Below are positions 16,464-24,225 of a DNA stretch of 53,203 bases, piece by piece. A program made the translations under genes and the position numbers. Source of the stretch: Leucobacter soli (GTDB taxonomy: Bacteria; Actinomycetota; Actinomycetes; Actinomycetales; Microbacteriaceae). Below the pieces are notes generated by a model, which saw nothing but the letters and a program-made list of their open reading frames with translations, was not told the origin of the DNA and made no database searches. Location: positions 1 through 53,203 of the forward strand of contig NZ_CAJVAP010000021.1 of assembly GCF_910593785.1 (NCBI RefSeq), in the 5' to 3' direction. The stretch's first letter is position 1; the number at the start of each line of letters is the position of its first letter.

Positions 16464-17234
16464 GTGCTCGATCAACTGCTCGCCGGATCGCTTGAGGACG
16501 CGCGGGCACGCAGGCAGCTGAAGCCGACCGTCGTGGTCGAGGCCGAGGCCGCGTCCCGCGCTCCGGCGCTCGATGCGCTCGAGGCGCTGGCGCCGACGGA
16601 TCGCATCCGCGTGATCGCCGAGGTCAAGCGCGCGAGTCCCTCCCGCGGCGACCTCGCGGACATCCCCGAGCCGCAGGCGCTCGCCGCTCAGTACGAGTCC
16701 GGCGGAGCCAGCGCGATCAGCGTGCTCACCGAGCAGCGGCGGTTCAAGGGCTCTCTCGAAGACCTCGAGGCCGTGCGCAAGGCCGTGAGCATTCCGGTGC
16801 TGCGCAAGGAGTTCATCGGCGAGGAGTACCAGATCCTCGAGGCGCGCGCGGCAGGAGCCGATCTCGTGCTCCTGATCGTCGCCGCACTGCCGCAGGACAC
16901 CCTGCAGCGCCTCTACGCCTTCACGCGCCAGCTCGGCATGACCGCGCTGGTAGAGACGCACAGCGAGGCCGAGGTGGCCCGCGCGGTCGACCTCGGGGCC
17001 CAGCTGATCGGCGTGAACGCCCGGGACCTGTCGACTTTCGAACTCGACCGGGATCTCTTCGGCCGAGTCGCCGACCAGATCCCGGCGGGCGTGATCCGCG
17101 TCGCCGAGTCGGCCGTGCTCGACGTGAGCGATGTCGTGCGCTACCGCGAAGCCGGCGCCGACGTCGTGCTGGTGGGCGAAGCGCTGGTGACGAACGATCC
17201 CATCACGACGCTGCAGAGCTACCTGAGCGTCTGA
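16464..17234 (+). CDS. trpC: indole-3-glycerol-phosphate synthase
   Basis: Ring-closing decarboxylation of CdRP to indole-3-glycerol phosphate. The 256-residue TIM barrel carries [14 protein letters not shown] (about residue 52, catalytic Lys and phosphate contacts), [26 protein letters not shown] (about residue 112, catalytic Lys and Glu), [15 protein letters not shown] (about residue 178) and IRVAESAV. It is monofunctional; no TrpF domain follows, as expected where HisA/PriA doubles as TrpF. GTG start two bases after the preceding stop. trpB follows. Confidence 0.97.
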   Translation: MLDQLLAGSLEDARARRQLKPTVVVEAEAASRAPALDALEALAPTDRIRVIAEVKRASPSRGDLADIPEPQALAAQYESGGASAISVLTEQRRFKGSLEDLEAVRKAVSIPVLRKEFIGEEYQILEARAAGADLVLLIVAALPQDTLQRLYAFTRQLGMTALVETHSEAEVARAVDLGAQLIGVNARDLSTFELDRDLFGRVADQIPAGVIRVAESAVLDVSDVVRYREAGADVVLVGEALVTNDPITTLQSYLSV

Positions 17235-17299
17235 CCCGCTGCGTGGCAGCAGCACCCGAGAACGAACCGCCGACCCGTGCGGCGGGGATGGAAGCAACG

Positions 17300-18547
17300 A
17301 TGACAGACCAGCAGACCGGCGGGCCCGGGGTATCGCTGCGCGAGCAGCACGGCCCAGACTTCGGCGAGTACGGCGGGCGGTACATGCCCGAGTCGCTGAT
17401 CGCGGCGATCGACGAGCTGACGCTCGCGTACGAGGCCGCGAAGGCGGATCCCGCGTTCCACGCCGAATTGCTCGAGCTCCTCGGCTCCTACGCAGGTCGG
17501 CCCTCGCCGATCACCGAGGTGCCCCGGTTCGCCGAGCACGCGGGCGGCGCCAGGATCTTCCTCAAGCGCGAGGATCTGAATCACACCGGATCGCACAAGA
17601 TCAACAACGTGCTCGGGCAGGCGCTCCTCACGAAGCGCCTCGGCAAGACCCGGGTGATCGCCGAGACCGGCGCCGGTCAGCACGGCGTGGCGACGGCGAC
17701 GGCGGCGGCGCTCTTCGGGCTCGAGTGCACGGTCTACATGGGTGAAGTGGACACCGTGCGCCAGGCGCTCAACGTGGCGCGGATGCGCCTGCTCGGGGCC
17801 GAAGTGGTGCCGGTGCGCACCGGGTCCCGCACACTCAAGGACGCGATCAATGAGGCGTACCGCGACTGGGTGACCACGGTCGAGCGCACGAACTACATCT
17901 TCGGCACGGCGGCCGGCCCGCACCCGTTCCCCGCCATGGTGCGCGACTTCCAGAAGGTCATCTCCGAGGAGGCGCGAGCCCAGCTGCTCGATACGGCCGG
18001 GCGGCTGCCGGACGCGGTCGTCGCCTGCGTCGGCGGCGGCTCGAACGCGATCGGCATGTTCGACGCGTTCCTCGACGATCCCGAGGTGCGTCTCTACGGC
18101 GTTGAGGCCGCCGGCGACGGCATCGGCACGCCCCGGCACGCGGCCTCGATCGAACGCGGCCGACCGGGGATCCTGCACGGCTCGCGCACCTATGTGCTGC
18201 AGGACGAGGATGGCCAGACGATCGAGTCGCACTCGATCTCGGCCGGGCTCGACTACCCGGGCGTCGGCCCCGAGCACGCCTGGCTCGCCGACATCGGACG
18301 CGCCGAGTACATCCCGGCCACCGATGACGAGGCGATGCAGGCGCTGAAGCTCCTCAGCCGCACGGAGGGCATCATCCCGGCGATCGAGTCGGCGCACGCA
18401 CTCGCGGGCGCTCTGCGCATCGGGCGCGAGCTCGGACCCGACGGCCTCATCGCGGTGAGCCTCTCGGGACGCGGCGACAAGGACATGGAGACCGCGGCCG
18501 AGTACTTCGGCCTGCTCGACGGAGAAGGATCGGAGGCGGGCGCATGA
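17300..18547 (+). CDS. trpB: tryptophan synthase beta chain
   Basis: PLP enzyme that condenses indole with serine to tryptophan. It has [13 protein letters not shown] at the N-terminus, the PLP lysine in [34 protein letters not shown], the phosphate-binding [10 protein letters not shown] and the C-terminal SLSGRGDKD. The frame is open back to a GTG at 17243 and has another ATG at 17288. I chose 17300 ([10 protein letters not shown]) because GGAAG sits at suitable spacing and homology begins soon after. The end overlaps trpA by 4 bases (ATGA), which fits the alpha-beta complex being made in equal amounts. Confidence 0.95.
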   Translation: MTDQQTGGPGVSLREQHGPDFGEYGGRYMPESLIAAIDELTLAYEAAKADPAFHAELLELLGSYAGRPSPITEVPRFAEHAGGARIFLKREDLNHTGSHKINNVLGQALLTKRLGKTRVIAETGAGQHGVATATAAALFGLECTVYMGEVDTVRQALNVARMRLLGAEVVPVRTGSRTLKDAINEAYRDWVTTVERTNYIFGTAAGPHPFPAMVRDFQKVISEEARAQLLDTAGRLPDAVVACVGGGSNAIGMFDAFLDDPEVRLYGVEAAGDGIGTPRHAASIERGRPGILHGSRTYVLQDEDGQTIESHSISAGLDYPGVGPEHAWLADIGRAEYIPATDDEAMQALKLLSRTEGIIPAIESAHALAGALRIGRELGPDGLIAVSLSGRGDKDMETAAEYFGLLDGEGSEAGA

Positions 18548-19356
18548 GCGGCCGGGAATCTCAGGTCGCCGCCGCCATCCGCGAGGCGAAGGAACAGCGG
18601 AACGGCGCGCTGATCGGATACCTGCCGATCGGCTTCCCCGACCTCGGCACGAGCATCGACGCGGCGATCGCGATGGCGCGCAGCGGGGCCGACGTGCTCG
18701 AGCTCGGCGTGCCCTACAGCGATCCCGTGATGGACGGACTCGTGATCCAGGACGCGACGCGCACCGCGCTCGAACGCGGCTTCCGTCTGCGCGACGTTTT
18801 CGAGGCGGTGCGCCGCGTGCGCGAGGCCGTCGACACCCCCGTGCTCGTGATGACCTACTGGAACCCGGTCGTGCAGTACGGCGTCGACCGCTTCGCCGCC
18901 GATCTGGCCGCGGCGGGCGGCGCGGGCCTCATCACACCAGACATCACCCCGGATTCCGCCGCCGAGTGGATCGAGGTGAGCGAGCGCCACGGTCTCGACC
19001 GGGTCTTCCTCGCCGCACCGACCTCCACCGACGAGCGCCTCGGGCTCGTCGCGCGCAGCACCACCGGGTTCGTCTACACCGTGTCGACGATGGGCATCAC
19101 GGGGGAGCGGGCCTCGCTCGACGCCGCCGCGCGAGGCCTGACCGAGCGTCTGCGCGCGCAGGGTGCCGAGCTCGCCTGCGTCGGCATCGGCATCTCGAAC
19201 GCCGCGCATGTCGCAACCGCGCTCGAGTACGCCGACGGCGCGATCGTCGGCACGGCCTTCGTCCGCGCGCTGCGGGACGGCGGCGTCGCGGGCCTGGCGA
19301 CCGTCGTCGAGGAGATCGCCCGCGGCACCGGCCGCGCCCCCGATCCCGAACGCTAG
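18544..19356 (+). CDS. trpA: tryptophan synthase alpha chain
   Basis: Cleaves indole-3-glycerol phosphate to indole and glyceraldehyde 3-phosphate and channels indole to TrpB. The 270-residue TIM barrel shows [14 protein letters not shown], the catalytic Glu in [15 protein letters not shown] (about residue 53), catalytic Asp region [19 protein letters not shown], and phosphate-binding [11 protein letters not shown] (about residue 215). Start ATG overlaps the trpB stop. Its own TAG stop is part of a TAGGAT -10 box for the following lgt leader. Confidence 0.97.
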   Translation: MSGRESQVAAAIREAKEQRNGALIGYLPIGFPDLGTSIDAAIAMARSGADVLELGVPYSDPVMDGLVIQDATRTALERGFRLRDVFEAVRRVREAVDTPVLVMTYWNPVVQYGVDRFAADLAAAGGAGLITPDITPDSAAEWIEVSERHGLDRVFLAAPTSTDERLGLVARSTTGFVYTVSTMGITGERASLDAAARGLTERLRAQGAELACVGIGISNAAHVATALEYADGAIVGTAFVRALRDGGVAGLATVVEEIARGTGRAPDPER

Positions 19357-19359
19357 GAT
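19354..19359 (+). promoter_or_regulatory. -10 box for the lgt leader ORF
   Basis: TAGGAT overlaps the trpA stop codon and ends eight bases before the ATG of an 18-codon ORF, giving a probably leaderless transcript. Confidence 0.45.
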
Positions 19360-19367
19360 TGATCCGT

Positions 19368-19424
19368 ATGTGCCGCTGCGCGTCTGCGCCGGCGATCCCG
19401 CTGACGCGAGAAAGCAGAGCATGA
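19368..19424 (+). CDS. candidate 18-residue leader peptide upstream of lgt
   Basis: An ATG at 19368 opens an 18-codon frame, MCRCASAPAIPLTRESRA, ending in TGA at 19422-19424. The last bases (ATGA) overlap the lgt start at 19421, so ribosomes finishing the peptide could restart on lgt. Cys codons are at positions 2 and 4. A -10 box lies eight bases upstream, suggesting a leaderless mRNA starting at this ATG. Leaderless Cys-rich leader ORFs act as cysteine-responsive attenuators in mycobacteria; extending this to lgt, whose substrates carry a lipobox Cys, is inference. It may be non-functional. Confidence 0.4.
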   Translation: MCRCASAPAIPLTRESRA

Positions 19425-20449
19425 TTCTTCCGCTGAGCATCCCGAGTCCCGAGACGCAGTTCCTGCAGATCGGCCCGTTGCGCATCTACTTCTATGCGCT
19501 CTGCATCCTGACCGGGATCATCATCGCCGCGATCTGGACCGGTCGCCGGCTCACCCGTCGGGGTGGAGAGAACGGCGTCGTCATCGACTTCGCCGTGTGG
19601 GCGGTGGTGCTCGGCATCATCGGTGCGCGGCTCTACCACGTGCTCACCCACTGGGGCGACTATTTCGGTGCGGGCAAGAACCCCCTCGAGATCTTCGCCT
19701 TCTGGAACGGGGGCATCGCCATCTTCGGCTCGCTGCTCGGCGGCGCCGCCGGCGTGCTGATCGCCTCGCGGATCACGGGCATCCGTTTCTGGTCGTTCGC
19801 CGACGCGCTCGTTCCGGGCCTGCTGCTCGCCCAGGCCGCCGGCCGCTTCGGCAACTGGTTCAACCACGAGCTCTTCGGCGGCCCCACCTCGCTGCCCTGG
19901 GGGCTCGAGATCGAGTCGACCAACCCGGCGTTCCCGATCGGCCTGCCCGAGGGCACGCTGTTCCACCCCACATTCCTCTACGAGATCCTGTGGAACGTGC
20001 TCGGCGTCGCGGTGCTCCTCGCCATCGAGTTCAAATGGCGGCCGCGCTGGGGCGTGTTCTTCGGCATGTACCTCATCTGGTACGGCGTGGGTCGCTTCTT
20101 CGTCGAGGGAATGCGCGTCGATCCGAGCCTCCTCGTGCTCGGTCTGCGTACGAACCAGTTCACGGCGCTGCTCGCCATCCTGCTCGGCCTCGCCATCATC
20201 CTGGTGCAGCGACGCCGCCACGTGGGGCTCGAGACCTCGATCTACCTCCCCGGGCGTCGGAACCCGCGGAATGCGATCGACGAGCTCACGGCCGACCCCG
20301 ACGAGTACTTCCACGTGCTCGGCGCAGACCGATCCGCGACCGAGGATCCGGACGCCGAAGATGCCGGCGCCGATCGATCCGACGTCGATGCCGATGCGGC
20401 CGGAGGCGAGGAGAAGATCTCCGTTCCCGAGGGCCAAGAGAAGGGCTGA
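19421..20449 (+). CDS. lgt: prolipoprotein diacylglyceryl transferase
   Basis: Membrane enzyme that transfers diacylglycerol from phosphatidylglycerol to the lipobox Cys of prolipoproteins. The 342-residue protein has about seven spans. Family features visible are YALCILTGIIIAA in TM1, the essential-His region RLYHVLTHWGDYF (about residue 70), and the Lgt signature GRFGNWFNHELFGGPTSLPWG (about 143-163). The C-terminal 75 residues are hydrophilic and acidic, as common in actinobacterial Lgt. The frame is open upstream into trpA; the ATG at 19421 starts the conserved sequence and overlaps the stop of a short leader ORF. Confidence 0.95.
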   Translation: MILPLSIPSPETQFLQIGPLRIYFYALCILTGIIIAAIWTGRRLTRRGGENGVVIDFAVWAVVLGIIGARLYHVLTHWGDYFGAGKNPLEIFAFWNGGIAIFGSLLGGAAGVLIASRITGIRFWSFADALVPGLLLAQAAGRFGNWFNHELFGGPTSLPWGLEIESTNPAFPIGLPEGTLFHPTFLYEILWNVLGVAVLLAIEFKWRPRWGVFFGMYLIWYGVGRFFVEGMRVDPSLLVLGLRTNQFTALLAILLGLAIILVQRRRHVGLETSIYLPGRRNPRNAIDELTADPDEYFHVLGADRSATEDPDAEDAGADRSDVDADAAGGEEKISVPEGQEKG

Positions 20450-20455
20450 CCGGAT

Positions 20456-21931
20456 ATGCGTCACGCGAAGATCGTCGCCACCTGGGGTCCGGCCGTTTCC
20501 AGCTACGACCACACGCTCGAACTGATCCGCGCGGGCGTCAACGTCGCGCGGCTCAACATGTCGCACGGCACGTATAACGTGCATGAGGGCATCTACCGCA
20601 ACATCCGGCGCGCTGAGAACGAGGTCGGCCGCCCGATCGCGGTGCTCGCCGACCTGCAGGGCCCCAAGATCCGTCTCGCCACGTTCGCCGACGGCCCGTA
20701 CGAGCTCGAGGAGGGCGACGAGTTCGCCATCACGACGCGGGACGTCGTGGGCGATCGGACGATCTGCGGGACCACGCACAAGGGCCTGCCCGGCGACGTG
20801 CGACCCGGCGACCCGCTGCTCATCGATGACGGAAAGGTGACGCTGCGCGCCACCCGCGTCACCGAGGACACGGTGCACACGGTCGTCGAGGTGCCGGGCG
20901 CCGTCTCGAACAACAAGGGGATCAACCTTCCCGGGGTGGCGGTCAACGTTCCAGCGCTCTCGGAGAAGGACGAGGACGACCTCCGCTGGGCGTTGAAGCT
21001 CGGCGTGGACTACATCGCGCTCTCCTTCGTACGGGACGCCGCCGACATCACCCGTGTGCACGAGATCATGGACGCGGCCGGCATCAAGCTGCCGGTCATC
21101 GCGAAGATCGAGAAGCCGCAGGCCGTGGAGAACCTGGAGGGCATCGTGCAGGCCTTCGACGGCATCATGGTCGCCCGCGGCGACCTGGGCGTCGAACTGC
21201 CCCTGGAGCAGGTTCCGCTCGTGCAGACGGAGGCGATCGCGCTCGCGCGACGCAATGCGAAGCCCGTGATCGTGGCTACGCAGGTCCTCGAATCGATGAT
21301 CGAGAACCCTCGTCCCACCCGGGCCGAGGCGAGCGACTGCGCGAACGCGGTGCTGGACGGCGCGGACGCGGTCATGCTGTCGGGCGAGACGAGCGTCGGG
21401 GCCTACCCGGTCGAAGCCGTCGAGACCATGGCGAGGATCATCGTCGCCACCGAGGAGCACGCGCTGGACCGCATCGAGCCGCTCGGAGCCAGCCCGCACA
21501 CGCAAGGCGGCGCCCTCACGCTCGCCGCGGCGGAGGTCGCGGAGTTCATCGGGGCGAAGTACATCTGCGTGTTCACAGAGTCGGGGGATACCGTGCGCCG
21601 GATGTCCCGCCTGCGGAGGCCCATCCCGATCATCGGCTTCACGCCGAGCAGGCAGATCCGCCGCCGCATGGAACTGACCTGGGGCGCCCGGAGCTACGAG
21701 GTGCCGCGCGTCGGGTCCACCGACGAGATGTTCGCGCAGGTCGACATCGTGCTGCTCGACGGCAACCGCATCGAGGTGGGCGACAAGGTTCTGATCATCG
21801 CGGGATCGCCCCCGGGCGTCGTCGGGACGACGAACACGCTGCGCATCCACCGCATGGGGGAGGCGACCGGCCAGCTGAGCGAGGCCGGGCCGCGCAAGCA
21901 CACCATCGGCCGCGGCGGCGTGCCGGTGTGA
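20456..21931 (+). CDS. pyk: pyruvate kinase
   Basis: Last step of glycolysis, phosphoenolpyruvate plus ADP to pyruvate plus ATP. The 491-residue protein has MRHAKIVATWGPAV and NVARLNMSHG at the N-terminus, the catalytic-lysine region PVIAKIEKPQAVENL, the signature IMVARGDLGVELPLEQVP, the Mg/K site region ATQVLESMIENPRPTRAE and DAVMLSGETSVGAYPVE. A C-terminal regulatory domain follows (about 350-491). The ATG lies six bases after the lgt stop, so the two are probably cotranscribed. Confidence 0.97.
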   Translation: MRHAKIVATWGPAVSSYDHTLELIRAGVNVARLNMSHGTYNVHEGIYRNIRRAENEVGRPIAVLADLQGPKIRLATFADGPYELEEGDEFAITTRDVVGDRTICGTTHKGLPGDVRPGDPLLIDDGKVTLRATRVTEDTVHTVVEVPGAVSNNKGINLPGVAVNVPALSEKDEDDLRWALKLGVDYIALSFVRDAADITRVHEIMDAAGIKLPVIAKIEKPQAVENLEGIVQAFDGIMVARGDLGVELPLEQVPLVQTEAIALARRNAKPVIVATQVLESMIENPRPTRAEASDCANAVLDGADAVMLSGETSVGAYPVEAVETMARIIVATEEHALDRIEPLGASPHTQGGALTLAAAEVAEFIGAKYICVFTESGDTVRRMSRLRRPIPIIGFTPSRQIRRRMELTWGARSYEVPRVGSTDEMFAQVDIVLLDGNRIEVGDKVLIIAGSPPGVVGTTNTLRIHRMGEATGQLSEAGPRKHTIGRGGVPV

Positions 21932-21990
21932 CCGCAGGGTGAGCGCGTGGCGTGATCGAGGCCGTGGGATCCGCGGCTTCCGGGTTGCGC

Positions 21991-21996
21991 TAGGCT
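21991..21996 (+). promoter_or_regulatory. -10 box for tRNA-Leu
   Basis: TAGGCT lies 11 bases before the first base of the mature tRNA. Confidence 0.4.
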
Positions 21997-22007
21997 CATA
22001 GCCCTGC

Positions 22008-22089
22008 GCCGAATTGGTGGAATTGGCAGACACGACGCACTCAAAATGCGTTGCCTTCGGGCGTGCGGGTTCGAGTCCCGCATTCGGCA
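22008..22089 (+). tRNA. tRNA-Leu (anticodon CAA)
   Basis: Cloverleaf read by eye: acceptor GCCGAAT pairs with ATTCGGC, the anticodon stem ACGCA/TGCGT encloses loop CTCAAAA with anticodon CAA, a short variable arm TGCCTTCGGGCG marks a class II tRNA, and the T arm is GCGGG-TTCGAGT-CCCGC. The discriminator is A as for Leu. CCA is not encoded. It decodes UUG. Confidence 0.95.
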
Positions 22090-22175
22090 CTTCGCTCCGT
22101 CGCGATACGACGTGCTCCGCGAAGCCCGCAGCCTCGACGATACGCGCGGCGCAGCTTCGGCCGGGGTGCGAGTAG

Positions 22176-22181
22176 TAAGCT
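22176..22181 (+). promoter_or_regulatory. -10 box for the ANTAR regulator, leaderless
   Basis: TAAGCT ends seven bases before the ATG at 22189. Confidence 0.45.
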
Positions 22182-22188
22182 ACGAGGC

Positions 22189-22794
22189 ATGACCGAGCAG
22201 AGCACCGCACCGGCCCGACGCGTCGTCGTCGCCGAGGATGAATCACTGATCCGACTCGACATCGTCGAGACTCTCCGCGACAACGGCTTCGAGGTCGTCG
22301 GCGAGGCCGGTGACGGTGAAGAGGCGGTGCGCCTGGTCGAAGAGCTGCAGCCCGACCTGGTCGTGATGGACGTGAAGATGCCGAAGCTCGACGGCATCTC
22401 CGCCGCGGAGCAGATCAACAAGGATCACATCGCCCCGGTCGTCCTGCTCACGGCGTTCAGCCAGCGCGAGCTCGTGGAGCGCGCCGGCGAGGCGGGCGCG
22501 CTCGCCTACGTCGTGAAGCCCTTCACCCCGGCGGACCTGATCCCCGCGATCGAGATCGCGCTCTCCCGCTTCCAGCAGATCGTCGCGCTCGAGAACGAGG
22601 TCGCCGATCTCGCCGAGCGATTCGAGACCCGTAAGCTCGTCGACCGCGCGAAGGGCATCCTGAACGAGAAGATGGGGCTTACCGAGCCCGAGGCGTTCCG
22701 CTGGATCCAGAAGGCCTCGATGGACCGTCGCCTCACGATGCAGGACGTCGCGAAGACCATCATCGACCAGCTCGGGCAGAAGAAGTCGGACTGA
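22189..22794 (+). CDS. pdtaR: ANTAR-domain response regulator (PdtaR-like)
   Basis: A 201-residue two-domain regulator. The receiver domain (about 13-130) has the acidic pair in VVVAEDESLIRLD, the phospho-acceptor Asp in LVVMDVKMPKLDG, the Thr in LLTAFSQRE and the Lys in YVVKPF. The C-terminal ANTAR domain (about 135-195) contains DRAKGILNEKMGLTEPEAFRWIQKASMD. ANTAR proteins bind paired hexaloop hairpins in nascent RNA and block termination when phosphorylated. In actinobacteria the partner kinase PdtaS is encoded elsewhere. The frame is open upstream through the tRNA-Leu; I chose the ATG at 22189 because the receiver begins there and a -10 box lies just upstream. Confidence 0.93.
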   Translation: MTEQSTAPARRVVVAEDESLIRLDIVETLRDNGFEVVGEAGDGEEAVRLVEELQPDLVVMDVKMPKLDGISAAEQINKDHIAPVVLLTAFSQRELVERAGEAGALAYVVKPFTPADLIPAIEIALSRFQQIVALENEVADLAERFETRKLVDRAKGILNEKMGLTEPEAFRWIQKASMDRRLTMQDVAKTIIDQLGQKKSD

Positions 22795-22805
22795 CGCGTC
22801 GCGTC

Positions 22806-22823
22806 GACCCCGTCATCCTGCGC
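22806..22823 (+). repeat. partial copy of the REP-like repeat
   Basis: GACCCCGTCATCCTGCGC is identical to 23711-23728 next to the full copy beyond the following gene. It lacks the second half of the hairpin. Confidence 0.6.
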
Positions 22824-22867
22824 CACCCCGGCCCTCCCGCGTCGCCCTGCGCGTGACCCTCAACCCT

Positions 22868-22902
22868 GTCACCCTGCGCGAACGAAGCGAGTCGCAGGAT
22901 CC
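22868..22902 (+). repeat. REP-like palindromic repeat, copy 1
   Basis: A 35-base unit matching 23717-23751 at 32 of 35 positions. Its ends (CCTGCG and CGCAGG) can pair around a CGAACGAAGCGAGT loop. Short dispersed palindromes of this CGAACGAAGCGAG type occur between genes in many bacteria; mobility here is not shown. Confidence 0.7.
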
Positions 22903-22971
22903 ACACCGGCTTCCGGCACGCCTTCTCCCTCGCCGAGGAGCCTCGGACGGGTAGCGCCGCGAAACAGTGCC

Positions 22972-23001
22972 TTGAATTCTTGAGCGCAAAGTCACTAGTC
23001 T
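22972..23001 (+). promoter_or_regulatory. promoter of the 205-residue hypothetical gene
   Basis: TTGAAT and TAGTCT are separated by 18 bases. ACTAG occurs twice at 22995 and after, around the -10 box, forming a possible operator. The ATG at 23057 follows a GAGGGGGG ribosome binding site. Confidence 0.45.
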
Positions 23002-23056
23002 TGCAGTACTAGCGCGTTCGAGCACGGTTCGGTCTCCGCTGGTTGAGGGGGGTCTC

Positions 23057-23674
23057 ATGCTCGTGAAGTTCGTGATCAAGCTGGTGCTCGGTCTGGTCCT
23101 CATTGTCGGACTGCTCGGCGGTGGGGTCGCACTCGCGGTCGGCCCGCTGAGCGGCATCCTCGGAGACGCAGCACCTGCCAGCGCAACCGAGAGCATGGAG
23201 AAGATCGTCGCCGTGCTTCCCCAGGATCAGGTGGTACTGGTCAGCCTCGTCATCGAAGGCGTTGAGAAGGAAGACCAGGAAACAAAGAAGATCTGGGGGA
23301 TCGCAGTTCCTGGGAGCGAGCGCGCCAAACTCCTGGGTTACGCCTTCAACGCCAAGCTCGGAATAGAGGGGAAGGATGTCGAGATCGAGAAGCTCGACGA
23401 AAAGCAGTACCGTGTGACGGTCCCCTCATTCATCTTCATCGGGCATGACGAGGTCAAGTTCGAGTCGGCCGTCGAGAAGAACGGCATTCTGAGTTGGGTC
23501 GCCCCAGAGATCGATCAATCGAAGATGACGAATGCGATTCTCGACGGAGAACGACAGCTCGCCTATGTCGATAAGAACCGCGAGATGCTTCAGGACCAGG
23601 CGAGATCCCACTACGACACGATCATCTCCGCCATCGACCCGTCGATCGAACTCGAGTACGTCTTTACCGACTGA
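23057..23674 (+). CDS. hypothetical secreted or membrane-anchored protein, 205 residues
   Basis: I do not recognise a family. The first 35 residues form a strong hydrophobic segment (LVKFVIKLVLGLVLIVGLLGG), either a signal anchor or an uncleaved signal peptide. There is no lipobox Cys. The rest is a Lys/Glu/Asp-rich extracytoplasmic domain of about 165 residues that looks alpha/beta, with YRVTVPSFIFIGHDEVKFES and a helical C-terminal third. Base composition is noticeably less GC-rich and uses more A/T-ending codons (AAA, GAA, ATA) than neighbours. It is flanked by copies of a REP-like repeat, which together suggest transfer. It has its own promoter and no operon partner. Confidence 0.75.
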   Translation: MLVKFVIKLVLGLVLIVGLLGGGVALAVGPLSGILGDAAPASATESMEKIVAVLPQDQVVLVSLVIEGVEKEDQETKKIWGIAVPGSERAKLLGYAFNAKLGIEGKDVEIEKLDEKQYRVTVPSFIFIGHDEVKFESAVEKNGILSWVAPEIDQSKMTNAILDGERQLAYVDKNREMLQDQARSHYDTIISAIDPSIELEYVFTD

Positions 23675-23716
23675 GATACGGCGATCCGGGCGCGGTGGCG
23701 CCGCGGCTCGGACCCC

Positions 23717-23751
23717 GTCATCCTGCGCGAACGAAGCGAGTCGCGGGATCT
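23717..23751 (+). repeat. REP-like palindromic repeat, copy 2
   Basis: Matches copy 1 at 32 of 35 positions. ATCCTGCG can pair with CGCGGGAT (one G-U). It lies between the convergent hypothetical and thioesterase genes, where it could also act as a bidirectional terminator. Confidence 0.7.
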
Positions 23752-23760
23752 CCGGCGCGG

Positions 23761-24177
23761 CTACGGCGCCGGCCGGTAGAGGTTCGTGATGCGAATCGTC
23801 GAGCATCGGCGACCGCGCTCATCGGTCACCACGATCTCGTGCACTGTGAGCGTTCGGCCGACCTTGATCGGCGTGCACACGCCCGTCACGACGCCCTCGG
23901 TCGCTGACGACGTATGCGTGGCGTTGATGTCGATGCCCACGGCCACCATGCCCTCGGGCGCGATCAGGTTCGCGTGCATCGACCCGAGCGATTCCCCCAG
24001 CACGACGTACGCGCCGCCGTGCAGCAGTCCGATCGGCTGGGTGTTGCCCTCCACCGGCATGGTCGCGACCGCGCGGTCGCCGCTGAACTCGGTGAAGACG
24101 ATGCCCATCCTGTCGGCGAGAGCACCGAGTCCTCGGCGGGCGATGTAGGCGGTGCCGTCTTCGGAGGTGATGGTCAC
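23761..24177 (-). CDS. PaaI family hotdog thioesterase
   Basis: A 138-residue single-hotdog acyl-CoA thioesterase-like protein. The central motif GLLHGGAYVVLGESLGSMHAN (His-Gly-Gly followed by the long helix with catalytic Glu) and the following VAVGIDINATHTSSATEGVVTG strands are typical of the PaaI/YdiI/MenI group. These proteins hydrolyse aromatic or 1,4-dihydroxy-2-naphthoyl CoA esters; the substrate here is not determined. The frame is open far upstream antisense to polA. I chose the GTG at 24177 because GGAGAAG precedes it at good spacing and the domain starts shortly after. It is divergent from polA, with 48 bases between starts. Confidence 0.85.
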   Translation of the reverse strand: MTITSEDGTAYIARRGLGALADRMGIVFTEFSGDRAVATMPVEGNTQPIGLLHGGAYVVLGESLGSMHANLIAPEGMVAVGIDINATHTSSATEGVVTGVCTPIKVGRTLTVHEIVVTDERGRRCSTIRITNLYRPAP

Positions 24178-24213
24178 GTTGATCTTCTCCCGATGAATGT
24201 CGGCGGCGACTTG

Positions 24214-24219
24214 TAGGCT
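24214..24219 (+). promoter_or_regulatory. -10 box for polA, leaderless
   Basis: TAGGCT ends six bases before the polA GTG at 24226. Confidence 0.55.
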
Positions 24220-24225
24220 GGCCCT

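Noticed and set aside
19097-22246. 1049-codon minus-strand frame over trpA, lgt and pyk
   Set aside because: Lies antisense to three well-identified genes and its sequence is Arg/His/Asp-rich without any domain.
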